From: Candidatus Bathyarchaeota archaeon
GTDB taxonomy: Archaea > Thermoproteota > Bathyarchaeia > Bathyarchaeales > Bathycorpusculaceae
Direction: 5' to 3'
DNA length: 64,000 nt
NCBI GenBank assembly: GCA_026014745.1
Contig: JAOZHS010000002.1
Location: 124,001 to 188,000 of the forward strand
Positions 52,963 through 60,948 of the stretch are shown piece after piece. How positions within the stretch are numbered: position 1 is the stretch's first letter; every line of letters starts with the position of its first letter. A program made the position numbers and the translations under genes. Below the pieces are notes generated by a model, which saw only the letters and a program-made list of their open reading frames with translations, ran no database searches and was not told the DNA's origin.

Positions 52963-53211
52963 CTAAATCACGCCAAAGATATGGAGGTCGTAGAATTTTT
53001 GTGTTTCCCGCCAACCCGACAGTATGAGACCTACCCCTCCCTTATATAAAGGGGGTATTTGACATATTTTGCAACAAATTATTGTGATAAAAATCTGCAA
53101 GAGCCAAAAATTGAGATAATAAGAAAAATTCAACAGGTGGTATCGGGTATATTTTTTAGATATCATTGGTTTATAAGCTGAAAACGACTAAAGGGTCTTT
53201 AGATAGAAGGG

Positions 53212-54288
53212 ATGGTTTTCTTGGTAAATGAGGAGCATTATGCAGTTATAAAACAAGGGGCAGTAACGTGGAATAATTGGAGAGAAAGCAATTCTTCAGT
53301 TCAACCAGATCTTAGCGAAGCAGATCTTAGCAGAGCAAATATTAGCCAAGCAAAACTTAACGAAGTAAAACTAAGCGGAGCGAACCTCAATGAAGCAAAC
53401 CTCACCGGGGCATACCTTGTAAGAGCAAACTTTGCTGGAGCTGACCTTAGAGACGCGGACCTTAGTGAGGCAAATCTAAGTGAGGCAAATCTTTTCGGAG
53501 CAGATCTCAGAGAAGCAAACCTTAGTGCAGCAATCCTCACAGGTGCTAACCTAAGCCGAACAGACCTTAGAGGGGCAGTTCTCAGAGGAGTAAACCTTAG
53601 GGGCGCAGATATTAAAGGAGCAGACCTCTCGGGAGCAGACATTTCCGAATCTGAAGTCTACGGGGTTTCAGTTTGGGGTATAAAAGGTTTAGAAAACGCG
53701 GTCCAAAGAAATCTCAGGATTACGCCTGATGATGAACCTAAAATTACAATTGACAATCTTGAAGTTGCTCAATTCATTTACCTTATGCTCCATAGCAACA
53801 AGATTCGCAGCGTAATTGATACTATAACATCTAAGGTTGTACTCATACTTGGTCGTTTTACTCCTGAGCGAAAGGCTGTTTTGGATGCCATCAGGGGTGA
53901 AGCGCGCAGACGTGATTATTTGCCAGTTATATTTGATTTTGACAAACCGATAGGTAAGAGTACTGGCGAGACCCTTTCCACGTTGGCTCATATTGCAAAA
54001 TTTGTAATAGCTGATTTAACAGATGCAAACTGTATTTCTCAGGAATTGAAAACGATTGTTCCAAATCTTCCTTCTGTTCCAGTTCAACCAATACTTCTCT
54101 CATCGGCCAGAGTGTTTGGCATGTATGATACTTTTGAACCATATCCGTGGGTTCTCAATATTTATAGGTATAGTGATTTCGATAATTTACTCGCGAATAT
54201 TGATGAAAAAGTTATCCTACCAGCAGAAAATTATCTCAAAACAAAAAAGATCAAACAAGAAGACAAAGCGCTTAACTGCACAATCTAA
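53212..54288 (+). CDS. Pentapeptide-repeat protein with C-terminal nucleotide-fold (TIR-like?) domain
   Basis: 358 residues. Residues ~30-150 are about 24 tandem pentapeptide repeats of the A(D/N)LxX type, which fold into a right-handed quadrilateral helix. After a linker, residues ~180-340 (VVLILGRFTPERKAVLDAIRGEARRRDYLPVIFDFDKP...STLAHIAKFVIADLTDANCISQEL) have the alternating strand-helix pattern of a Rossmann/TIR-like domain, with D-F-D-K-P and I-A-D-L-T-D motifs. This combination also occurs in bacteria, including cyanobacteria. Signalling or defence is suspected; no activity is shown. Stand-alone gene in a low-GC setting. Confidence 0.8.
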   Translation: MVFLVNEEHYAVIKQGAVTWNNWRESNSSVQPDLSEADLSRANISQAKLNEVKLSGANLNEANLTGAYLVRANFAGADLRDADLSEANLSEANLFGADLREANLSAAILTGANLSRTDLRGAVLRGVNLRGADIKGADLSGADISESEVYGVSVWGIKGLENAVQRNLRITPDDEPKITIDNLEVAQFIYLMLHSNKIRSVIDTITSKVVLILGRFTPERKAVLDAIRGEARRRDYLPVIFDFDKPIGKSTGETLSTLAHIAKFVIADLTDANCISQELKTIVPNLPSVPVQPILLSSARVFGMYDTFEPYPWVLNIYRYSDFDNLLANIDEKVILPAENYLKTKKIKQEDKALNCTI

Positions 54289-54608
54289 AAAGATAAGATA
54301 TTGATGTTGATCCAAAATCCTGCGTACACGTATCAGTTATAGGTAATGTCGGTAACTATACGTTGTTGACCTAAAAAACGGGTGTTATTAGCTACTTAAG
54401 CACTCATTTTCAGGTATGAATAAGTATTGTCGCGGTTTAAAGTGTTTCATTAGAAAAATGAGACTTTTTCTAATATAGCGCTTTTAGTTGTAACGTAAAG
54501 TTTGAATGGTTTTGGAAAACCTTAGAGGTTCAAAATATGTCATCCTCTCTTCAAATCGACCAATAGACCTGTTGAAGGATATATAGGAAAAACAAGGGAC
54601 AGAATAAT
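54289..54608. other. 320-bp gap with one perfect hairpin
   Basis: No gene. ATTAGAAAAA (54449-54458) and TTTTTCTAAT (54465-54474) form a perfect 10-bp hairpin with loop TGAGAC. It would act as a T-rich terminator-like element for plus-strand transcription of the pentapeptide gene, or an RNA hairpin. The remaining sequence is AT-rich with no pattern I recognise. Confidence 0.4.
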
Positions 54609-54734
54609 TTAGTTTTGGTCGACTAGGTGTGCTGTTCCGTCGGGGCAGTAGACTTTTTCGTCTTTGCTGACGCGTTTGTAGCGTTCGCTGCACATGTGGA
54701 GCATTTCGCAGCCGTCGCAGTCTCTACTTAGCAT
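54609..54734 (-). CDS. Very small Cys-rich protein
   Basis: 41 residues, ATG 54734 with a strong GGAGG about eight bases upstream. MLSRDCDGCEMLHMCSERYKRVSKDEKVYCPDGTAHLVDQN has four Cys (CxxC...C...C) in a compact metal-binding-like arrangement. A minus-strand TATA box (CTTATAAGCC, 54776-54785) supports expression. No known function. Confidence 0.6.
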   Translation of the reverse strand: MLSRDCDGCEMLHMCSERYKRVSKDEKVYCPDGTAHLVDQN

Positions 54735-54878
54735 TGTTTCGCCTCCTCCTTGGGACTTGTGGTGTAGAGTTTTTTTGGCTTATAAGAATTTGTAATATGC
54801 ATGTATATACAACAAGGGGTTGGTTGGGAGCAGGGGAAGGCGAAACGGTTAGTTGCCGCTTGTTTGTTTTTAAGTTAC

Positions 54879-54954
54879 GTTAGCTCGCCGTTGCTCTTAG
54901 CGCGTGCCGAAACGCGATACGGACATACCCCATTAGTGTGATGGCGAAGCTAAC
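54879..54954. ncRNA. Strong structured element, possible small RNA
   Basis: GTTAGCTCGCC (54879-54889) pairs with GGCGAAGCTAAC (54943-54954) with one bulge. Inside, CGCGT-GCCGAA-ACGCG (54901-54916) forms a second perfect stem. An ACA follows the GCTA part of the 3' arm, as in H/ACA RNAs. It lies in a 430-bp gap between a small gene and the PH-domain gene. Strand and function cannot be decided by eye. Confidence 0.3.
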
Positions 54955-55170
54955 ACGCTTAAAGCCAAAGGTTGCGGTGCACAACCGTTCGCTTGTTTTC
55001 CACCAGATTTGTTTTGCTCTACCAGTCTACTGTACACGAGGTTATTTAAAGGGTTTTGAGAATTGTTCATAAAAAGTATGAATACCCCCAACAAACAGCC
55101 ACAAATCCCAATTATTGCTCTCCATTGACAATAAATGTCGCCAATCAACTGAACAAACGCCCAAACAACC

Positions 55171-55647
55171 CTAAGCGCAGTCGTCAAGGCGCACCACAGG
55201 CTTACCCATAATATCCCGAATCGTATCCGCCACCGCAAACGGCATCTTCACCAACATCAACTTCGTCTCCCGCGCCCCCTGCGAATTCACCGTCAAATTC
55301 CCATACCCAAAAATCCTGCCCCCCACCGACTGATAAACCGCCAAATCCCCAAACCCCCCCGGCGTAACACAAAACGAATGCAACCGCACAATGCCCCGCC
55401 GAGTCTCCAAACCATTACGCCGCAAAATATAGGTGTTAGACACCCAAAAGAGCAGCAAATCCAAAAGGCACAACGCCCACACAAACACAAACACCAAAAG
55501 CGTCCAAACATAGATGGGCAACTCTGCGACTAGAACAAGGGCGACGCCTGTGTAGTACTCGGTCATCAAGATGATGATGGCGATTACGACGGCGGTGGCG
55601 GTTCGAATGATGGCTGAGGGCACAATCCAGGGTTTATCCGTCCACAC
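55171..55647 (-). CDS. Bacterial-PH-domain membrane protein
   Basis: About 158 residues from GTG 55647; the frame is open to 55716. Two membrane helices (IIRTATAVVIAIIILMTEY and VWTLLVFVFVWALCLLDLLLFW) are followed by TYILRRNGLETRRGIVRLHSFCVTPGGFGDLAVYQSVGGRIFGYGNLTVNSQGARETKLMLVKMPFAVADTI, the bPH_2 pattern (Y-x-L-T, then G-x-G-N-L). A minus-strand TATA-like TCTTATAGTAG (55670-55680) 25-30 bp upstream supports the GTG start of a leaderless transcript. Function of such YdbS-like proteins is unclear. Confidence 0.7.
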   Translation of the reverse strand: MWTDKPWIVPSAIIRTATAVVIAIIILMTEYYTGVALVLVAELPIYVWTLLVFVFVWALCLLDLLLFWVSNTYILRRNGLETRRGIVRLHSFCVTPGGFGDLAVYQSVGGRIFGYGNLTVNSQGARETKLMLVKMPFAVADTIRDIMGKPVVRLDDCA

Positions 55648-55768
55648 AATAACGCCTTCGCCAACAGGGCTACTATAAGAAGACACACAAAACACGCCTA
55701 TAAAAAAAATGGGCAAAGACTCATTTAAGGATTAAAAATTGAATCCCAAAAGAAGGGATAGAGGATTT

Positions 55769-56092
55769 TTAGATCGCGACTACAGTTCGGTGCAGCAGAA
55801 CACGTTCAACGGTTCGCAACAGTTGGTACCCAAACAGTATAGCCACAAAGTAGGTGGGCCACAGAATCACGGGCCAATTTCCAGGCGTGTAGTCCCACAG
55901 TCCCGTGGAGACCGCGAAGAACTCCATAAGCGCCAAAGAAATCATGCCGCCCAACGCGAGCAGCAACTGCTCTTTCACTTCATGGGTAGCGCGCCATTTG
56001 CGGCGTAGAACCATCAAGGTTGCCCATCCAGCCAAGAAGCTGAACAGGAGAATATACCAGCTTGCATTAAAATCAAAAAACACATTCATCAT
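55769..56092 (-). CDS. Small three-helix membrane protein
   Basis: 107 residues. Three hydrophobic stretches (SWYILLFSFLAGWATLMVL; LLLALGGMISLALMEFFAV; WPVILWPTYFVAILFGYQLL) with WDYTPGNWPVILWPTY between the second and third. This recalls small archaeal/bacterial integral proteins of unknown role. Two bases downstream of the gene at 56095-56778, so probably co-transcribed. Confidence 0.6.
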   Translation of the reverse strand: MMNVFFDFNASWYILLFSFLAGWATLMVLRRKWRATHEVKEQLLLALGGMISLALMEFFAVSTGLWDYTPGNWPVILWPTYFVAILFGYQLLRTVERVLLHRTVVAI

Positions 56093-56094
56093 GG

Positions 56095-56778
56095 TTAACC
56101 TATTTTTCTAGTTGTTAGATCCTTTTTCGTTTTGGGTTTTCGAGCGGGTTTATGAGTGGCCCAACATTTCTTGCAATAGATGGGTTTGTCAGCTTTAGGT
56201 TGGAAAGGCACACGGCATTCGGCTCCGCAGTCACTGCAGACGGCGGCGTAGCTGGCTTGCTGCGTGTGGGCATGGTAGGGTTTGAAGAGTTGATAGTTTT
56301 TTAGGCGGGGCCAACCGGTTTTGGCGTACTTTAGCATTTGAGGGTTATCTTTGAGCCAACGCATCATGTGGAAGAAACTTTTGCCTCGCTTCTCTTCGCG
56401 TTCCGCCATGGGCTCGTAGCCTAAATTGCGGATTTCATCGAGGTAAGCGACTTCAACTAAGCGCTGAGCTTCACCGTCAACGTGAATGCGTTTAACGCGG
56501 TCTTCGCCGTAGACTTTTTGAAGTTCCTCAGCAGCGACATCAAAGATACAGCCTTGACAGATGTGGATTTCCTCGTCGGATTTGAGTTCGAAGCGGGATA
56601 CCAGTTTGGCGACAACCCGTGAAGACTCCTGCAGGTACTCTTTTTCGCGGAAGATCTCTTGATAGAAGCGCACGTCAATGAGGTCGTATTTGAATTGGTC
56701 AGTTTCGGGATGATAGGCGCCGACTACAACGCCGAAAAGTAAATCGCCGCTGCCAGCGTCATCAACAATAAGAGTCAA
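56095..56778 (-). CDS. Conserved archaeal protein, RNase H-like start and zinc ribbon end
   Basis: 227 residues. The start TLIVDDAGSGDLLFGVVVGAYHPET resembles the first strand of RNase H-like folds, with Asp pairs. The central part has IHICQGCIFDVAAEELQKVYG. The C-terminal ribbon CSDCGAECRVPFQPKADKPIYCKKCW (Cys-x2-Cys...Cys-x2-Cys) is the zinc knuckle seen in many archaeal and Patescibacteria proteins. No function known to me. Possibly nucleic-acid binding. Confidence 0.6.
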   Translation of the reverse strand: MTLIVDDAGSGDLLFGVVVGAYHPETDQFKYDLIDVRFYQEIFREKEYLQESSRVVAKLVSRFELKSDEEIHICQGCIFDVAAEELQKVYGEDRVKRIHVDGEAQRLVEVAYLDEIRNLGYEPMAEREEKRGKSFFHMMRWLKDNPQMLKYAKTGWPRLKNYQLFKPYHAHTQQASYAAVCSDCGAECRVPFQPKADKPIYCKKCWATHKPARKPKTKKDLTTRKIG

Positions 56779-56877
56779 ATGAATCTTTTCCCTCGCTCTT
56801 CTGCACCCAAATATACGGACAGATATAAAAAACTGTCTTAACGAAACTAAATAAAAACGGGAAAAACACCCACCAAA

Positions 56878-57054
56878 CTACGCCTTCAGCCGCTTTAGCA
56901 ACCCCCGAAGACGCTCCTCATCACCCACAGCATCCTCTAAGAGCGCATTCACCAAAACATAGATTTTAAGGTCATTGAGAACCGCAAGCTTACGCAGCTC
57001 CTTATGCAAATCCGCCCGCACCTCAACAACCACACGCCTACTCAAAGCTTCCAC
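56878..57054 (-). CDS. Ribbon-helix-helix protein at the end of the provirus tail operon
   Basis: 58 residues, GTG start one base after the stop of the tail hub gene. SRRVVVEVRADLHKELRKLAVLNDLKIYVLVNALLEDAVGDEERLRGLLKRLKA is strand-helix-helix RHH with a long basic C-terminus. Co-transcribed with the tail genes. A regulator of the provirus or its maintenance is plausible. Confidence 0.65.
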   Translation of the reverse strand: MEALSRRVVVEVRADLHKELRKLAVLNDLKIYVLVNALLEDAVGDEERLRGLLKRLKA

Positions 57055-57055
57055 C

Positions 57056-58642
57056 TCAGGGTTTGGCGGTTTTTATTCGACTCAACCGGTCAGTTCGGCT
57101 GCGCAAGGCATAGACGTAGTCGGCAAGCAGAGGTTTTTCGCGCCCAAGACATAGGGTGACTTGGAGGGTTTGGGTTTTGGCGTCTACTTTGTATTCGGCG
57201 CATTCAACGCGGAAGGCGCTGTTTATGGCTTCGTTGGGGAGGGTGATGTGGATTTGGTCGCCTGACAAAACGGGGGTGTAGCCATAGTCGAGCACGCTGC
57301 TTTGGATGGTGAGGGTTTCGTTGGGGTCTTTGAGGTTGGCTAAAAGCGCTTTGGCGTGCGATTCGCATTCCACGTCGCTGCCGAGTTCCTCGTTAACTTC
57401 GACGAGTTCGCGCAATCCGATGTTGCTTTGGCTGGCGGCATCGTCTTGGATGCTGCTGTATTGGCGTCCCCCAAAAAATAATCCATCAACCCAAAAGTTC
57501 CCCGAACCCACATTACTAAACCAACAGGTAACACGAACCTGCTTAACCTTACCCCAGTTGAATTGGCTAACTATCTGCCAGAGGTCAGCGTTTTGGGCAC
57601 CGACAGAGATTTTGGTTTGGAACCATTTCTCGTCACCCACCGAAATTTCGTGAACTGCAGAGAAACCGTCACTGTCGTAGAGGGTGAGGGTTATGTTGCC
57701 GTTGAAGGACGCATCTCGATTTAGCCAGAGATTAAGGGTGGGGTAGAGGTCTGCGTCGACTTCTTTGCCGCTGTCAAGGGTTAGTTGGCAGGCAGCGTAG
57801 TAGAGGTTGGTGGCGGATGTTTTGATGCTGTAGGTGCCTTTGACCTTAGAGGCGCTGTCGAGGCTAAGCGTGCCCGATGTAGCAGTCCATGCACCATCAG
57901 CGGGGGTTAGACTCTCGGTCCATGCGTCTTTATCTGCGGGGACACTTTTGTCGGCTGCTCCATACACGGAGGCGCGGTTACGGACGCGCAGGATATCCTT
58001 TGTGTATTCGCTGCTCTCGATACGCTCACTAAGGCTGACGTTGCTGGTTTTGGTGTTTTTGGGGAAAAACTCAAATTTGCCATCAGGCGCCACACGAAAA
58101 TCATAACCTATGGTTCCTTGTTTGTCGGAGCTGTCAGCTATAGCTTGGAGAATATCCATAACGGGGGTGTCTTTGTATTCGAGTCGGGTGTAGGTGGTGT
58201 CTGTGTTTTCGACGAGTTCAGTGCCGTCTCGGTTGTGGCTTAAACCGATGTAGTAGTCGAGGAGGTCTTTGACTATTTCTTCGCCTTTCTTGTTCTCATA
58301 AGTTTTTGATACCACGCGTCGAAAGAGGCGTTCGCCCCAGCAGCGCCCGCTTACGGCGAGGTAGTTTTCGGTTGGTGTGGCTTGATATTTGAGGCTCTCA
58401 ACGCGGCAGGTCATCATTAGCGGGCAGGTGGCGCCTCTGCCGACACTTAAGCTCCCGTCAGAGCCGACCGTGATTGGGTAGGTTCCGTTGGGACTGTATT
58501 TGCCATTCCAATTCTGCAACACCACCTCAAAACTACTCACCTCCTTGGTGCAGCCGAAATGGATAGTTAATTCGATTACGTCGCCTTGAGGCGGAGTGAC
58601 ATAGCCAAACACTATTGCCACTGCAGGGGGGTTGATGCTCAT
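57056..58642 (-). CDS. Tail/baseplate hub-like protein with carbohydrate-binding-like insert
   Basis: 528 residues. N-terminal ~120 residues (VIELTIHFGCTKEVSSFEVVLQNWNGKYSP...GRGATCPLMMTCRVESLKYQ) and the C-terminal ~110 (SGDQIHITLPNEAINSAFRVECAEYKVDAKTQTLQVTLCLG) resemble the hub proteins of siphovirus tails. Residues ~245-400 form an inserted beta-sandwich (SASKVKGTYSIKTSA...LYPTLNLWLNRDASFNGNITLTLYDSDG...VRVTCWFSNVGSGNFWVDGLFFG) similar to carbohydrate-binding modules. Probable receptor contact. Last large structural gene in the module. Confidence 0.7.
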   Translation of the reverse strand: MSINPPAVAIVFGYVTPPQGDVIELTIHFGCTKEVSSFEVVLQNWNGKYSPNGTYPITVGSDGSLSVGRGATCPLMMTCRVESLKYQATPTENYLAVSGRCWGERLFRRVVSKTYENKKGEEIVKDLLDYYIGLSHNRDGTELVENTDTTYTRLEYKDTPVMDILQAIADSSDKQGTIGYDFRVAPDGKFEFFPKNTKTSNVSLSERIESSEYTKDILRVRNRASVYGAADKSVPADKDAWTESLTPADGAWTATSGTLSLDSASKVKGTYSIKTSATNLYYAACQLTLDSGKEVDADLYPTLNLWLNRDASFNGNITLTLYDSDGFSAVHEISVGDEKWFQTKISVGAQNADLWQIVSQFNWGKVKQVRVTCWFSNVGSGNFWVDGLFFGGRQYSSIQDDAASQSNIGLRELVEVNEELGSDVECESHAKALLANLKDPNETLTIQSSVLDYGYTPVLSGDQIHITLPNEAINSAFRVECAEYKVDAKTQTLQVTLCLGREKPLLADYVYALRSRTDRLSRIKTAKP

Positions 58643-58643
58643 G

Positions 58644-59186
58644 TTATTCGACTCCTCGGCGGTAGAGTTCGTCTTCGCCTGCTCGGGTGATGCTTCGGGT
58701 TCGCGTGGTGGTTTCGGCAGTTTGGGCGTTGAAGTTCTGGACGCTGGCGGTTGCGGTGTTCATGCTGTTTGCAAAGCTGTACATGGCTGCGGCTGCCGCA
58801 ACAATCACTGCAACCCCGACTCCAGTTAGGGCGAGAAACGTGGCGAAGCTTATGTTTAGACTGTTCTGCACAGCTGTAGCAAAAGCTGTTGCGGCGGCAT
58901 ACACTTTTTGAGCCACTGCAACGCCTACGCTGGTTCGCATAAAGGTACCCATAACCGTGACCATCATCATCGCAGACGTGAAAGCCTTGGTTTGTGCATC
59001 GTCAAGTATGCCAAATTGGTTAGCGATGTAGCCAACAGCCATCCCCGCCGCGCCGATGCCGATGATTGCGGAAGATAGACTTCTTATTCGGGCTGCAAGG
59101 TTTTCGGCGTCGGTTTGGATACGGTAGAATTCGTTGCTCGCGCGGTTTACAGCTTGGACTGTGATAGAGATTTCGCTAAAACTCAT
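58644..59186 (-). CDS. Short tape-measure-like protein
   Basis: 180 residues. Start MSFSEISITVQAVNRASNEFYRIQTDAENLAARIRSL is typical of tape-measure N-termini, then hydrophobic helices (AIIGIGAAGMAVGYIANQFG, FATFLALTGVGVAVIVAAAAAMYSFANS). Tape measures set tail length and are usually 500-1500 residues; 180 residues would mean a very short tail or a truncated gene. Starts inside the stop of the gp10-like gene (ATGA). Confidence 0.65.
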   Translation of the reverse strand: MSFSEISITVQAVNRASNEFYRIQTDAENLAARIRSLSSAIIGIGAAGMAVGYIANQFGILDDAQTKAFTSAMMMVTVMGTFMRTSVGVAVAQKVYAAATAFATAVQNSLNISFATFLALTGVGVAVIVAAAAAMYSFANSMNTATASVQNFNAQTAETTTRTRSITRAGEDELYRRGVE

Positions 59187-59551
59187 ACTTTTGCCTCCGC
59201 TTTGGATGCTTCTATGGCATCTTTAAAGATGCGTTCTAAGCTGGATGTGTGGGCTTTGACCGCGGGCACAAGATAGGGACGGGCTGGGACGTAGAGAGTT
59301 CCAAATTCGACCGCAGCTGCATAACTGGCTTCAGCACCGACTTGAACCTGCCAATTCTGGACCTTGACAAAGATGGAGCGTTGCAGATGCCCCGTCCGAA
59401 CAGGCACCAACCGATCAGCATATGTCTTCACGTTTTGCGCCCAGCTGGTTAGTTGCTGTTGGATGCGGTTCTGCATGGCTGAATCAAATCTGCTCATCGC
59501 CGCCTTGAATTCCTCGGCGCCCGAGACGTTAACGTTAATGGATACGCTCAT
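59183..59551 (-). CDS. HK97 gp10-like / tail completion protein
   Basis: 122 residues. VPVRTGHLQRSIFVKVQ...VGAEASYAAAVEFGTLYVPARPYLVPAVKA matches the gp10/minor-capsid family: RTGxLxxS, then YAxxVEFGT, then RPYxxPA. Such proteins join head and tail. Unusually, this gene lies after the tail chaperone rather than before the tail terminator. Confidence 0.8.
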   Translation of the reverse strand: MSVSINVNVSGAEEFKAAMSRFDSAMQNRIQQQLTSWAQNVKTYADRLVPVRTGHLQRSIFVKVQNWQVQVGAEASYAAAVEFGTLYVPARPYLVPAVKAHTSSLERIFKDAIEASKAEAKV

Positions 59552-59743
59552 GTTGTTTTGCCTCTTTTTCTATTCGTTGTTTTTCTTCTTCGGCTTGGCG
59601 GTCTATTTCGTTGAGGATGATGACGTATTGGTGGATGACTCTGCTGGGTTGTTGGGCGAGTTGGGTTGGGGTCCAGCCGAATTCTTTACAGAGGCGAAAG
59701 TCTGTGATGGCGGGGTGGGGTTTTTGGCGTCGGAGGGCTCGGA
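59535..59743 (-). CDS. Tail assembly chaperone, -1 frame extension (GT-like part)
   Basis: 69 residues added after a -1 frameshift: IRALRRQKPHPAITDFRLCKEFGWTPTQLAQQPSRVIHQYVIILNEIDRQAEEEKQRIEKEA. DFRLCKEFGWTPTQL is the usual second half of tail chaperones. It is better coding sequence than the overlapping zero-frame tail, which is Ser/Thr/Pro rich. Total fused product about 183 residues. The four-base neighbour overlap (59551) couples it to the gp10-like gene. Confidence 0.75.
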
Positions 59744-60085
59744 TAAAAAAGAGGTTTCTTCCCTCGTCAAAGCACATAACCCGTTGGCGACCTGCGAGAA
59801 TAATTCGCCCAAGGGGATGGGGACGCCGTTTTCTTCGCCCAGCAGCTTCTCCAAAGTTACCGGGTTGCTTGGGGGTTGAGCTTTCAGCGCTGCCCAGATG
59901 GTTTCGGCTTGGATGGCGATGAAGTCGCTGCTCTGTACCTGTCCTGAGAGGGGGTGGTATTTGGTGTGTTTTTGGATGATACGGCTGCGTTTAGCCCACG
60001 TCAGCTCTTGGAAGATGTAGGTGCCTACGTATTCTGCGCCGTATTCGGGTCCTATGGTTAGGGTTTGTCTCCGCATCGGTTTCAC
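59603..60085 (-). CDS. Tail assembly chaperone, zero-frame product (G-like part)
   Basis: 160 residues. The first ~113 residues (YVFQELTWAKRSRIIQKHTKYH-type start with LTWAKRSRII; TIWAALKAQPP; VANGLCALTREETSF) form the G-like domain that binds the tape measure. The rest, after the slippery site, is low-complexity Ser/Thr/Pro sequence. Begins two bases after the tail-tube stop. In long-tailed phages this protein and its frameshift fusion are made in a fixed ratio. Confidence 0.75.
   Translation of the reverse strand: MKPMRRQTLTIGPEYGAEYVGTYIFQELTWAKRSRIIQKHTKYHPLSGQVQSSDFIAIQAETIWAALKAQPPSNPVTLEKLLGEENGVPIPLGELFSQVANGLCALTREETSFLSEPSDAKNPTPPSQTFASVKNSAGPQPNSPNNPAESSTNTSSSSTK
59744..59750 (-). 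promoter_or_regulatory. Programmed -1 ribosomal frameshift site T-TTT-TTA
   Basis: The minus-strand heptamer TTTTTTA is in frame as X-XXY-YYZ (codons TCT TTT TTA of the chaperone gene). Slipping back one base leads into ATC CGA and the -1 frame listed at 59535-59743. Uracil heptamers of this type are classical -1 slippery sites. A downstream stimulatory structure was not resolved by eye. Confidence 0.7.
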
Positions 60086-60943
60086 CTATGTGAGGGTTAG
60101 GGTTTTGGCTACGAATTGGGCTTTTAGGCTGACGAGTTCCTCGATTTGTGTAGGCGTAGAAGCGGTTTCCCATTTGCAGTCGCCAAACACGGCTTTGCAG
60201 GAGCCCCCTAAGCCAAATTCCAGGTCAAATTCGGTGTCGTTTATGATGTTGTCGTATTCTTCTTTGCTTTCAAACTCAAACACGACTTCGCCGGTTAGGT
60301 CACGTTGCCTGCTGGGGAGGTACTTTAGGAGGTGACCGTTGCTGCTGCGGATGACGGGGATGGCTTTGAGGTTGTTTGCGATGGTGAATTTCCAGTCGGT
60401 TACGCGGTCAAGTGCCGCGGCGTCTTTTTTGATGTAGCTCTCATAAAAGGGCACGGCACCAGCGTAGTCGGCGTAGGTTGCACCCGAAATTTTAGCTGTA
60501 GAAACCACCATGTCCTGAGCCAAAATATCAACAGTTGCCTTCACAACGTCTTCTACGCTGCATTCCACGGTGGCGCTGTTGAATTTGCAGCCCGTGTAGA
60601 GCAGCGAGATGATGTCGGTTGCGGTTGACCAGGAGCCTTTGTGGTAGATGGTTTGGATGCTCAGGGATTTGTCGAGTTCAGCTTTGGTGTATTGAAGGAA
60701 GTTGATGGGGGAATCGCTGGGCAATGGAAAGTTGATTTTTAGGGTGGCTGCGCGTAGGCCCCGTTTTATGACTTGCAGATCGATGGAGCCGACGCCTCGG
60801 AGTTTGATGTTGTTGGGGTTGATTTGAGGTTCAATGCTCTGTGCGGGAACGCTAAGCATCGCTGGGTTTTGGGGGGTTTGACCGAAAGTGGCTTCTTCAA
60901 TGTAGAAGAGGCGGCTTTCATGAGAACCATAGGTTTGTGGCAA
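60086..60943 (-). CDS. Tail tube (major tail) protein
   Basis: 285 residues. ESRLFYIEEATFGQTPQNPAMLSVPAQSIEPQINPNNIKLRGVGSIDLQ at the N-terminus and TGEVVFEFESKEEYDNIINDTEFDLEFGLGGSCKAVFGDCKWETASTPTQIEELVSLKAQF at the C-terminus match the two-sheet tail-tube proteins of siphoviruses. The last segment is the family's conserved end. Placed, as expected, between tail terminator and chaperone. Confidence 0.8.
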   Translation of the reverse strand: MPQTYGSHESRLFYIEEATFGQTPQNPAMLSVPAQSIEPQINPNNIKLRGVGSIDLQVIKRGLRAATLKINFPLPSDSPINFLQYTKAELDKSLSIQTIYHKGSWSTATDIISLLYTGCKFNSATVECSVEDVVKATVDILAQDMVVSTAKISGATYADYAGAVPFYESYIKKDAAALDRVTDWKFTIANNLKAIPVIRSSNGHLLKYLPSRQRDLTGEVVFEFESKEEYDNIINDTEFDLEFGLGGSCKAVFGDCKWETASTPTQIEELVSLKAQFVAKTLTLT

Positions 60944-60948
60944 ATTGT

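Noticed and set aside
53301-53642. Antisense 113-codon repetitive frame
   Set aside because: Mirror image of the pentapeptide repeats; Ala/Arg/Ser/Leu repeat arises from reading the opposite strand.
54933-55238. 101-codon frame downstream of the PH-domain gene
   Set aside because: Overlaps the true C-terminus of the PH-domain gene in another frame and runs through the structured element at 54879-54954.
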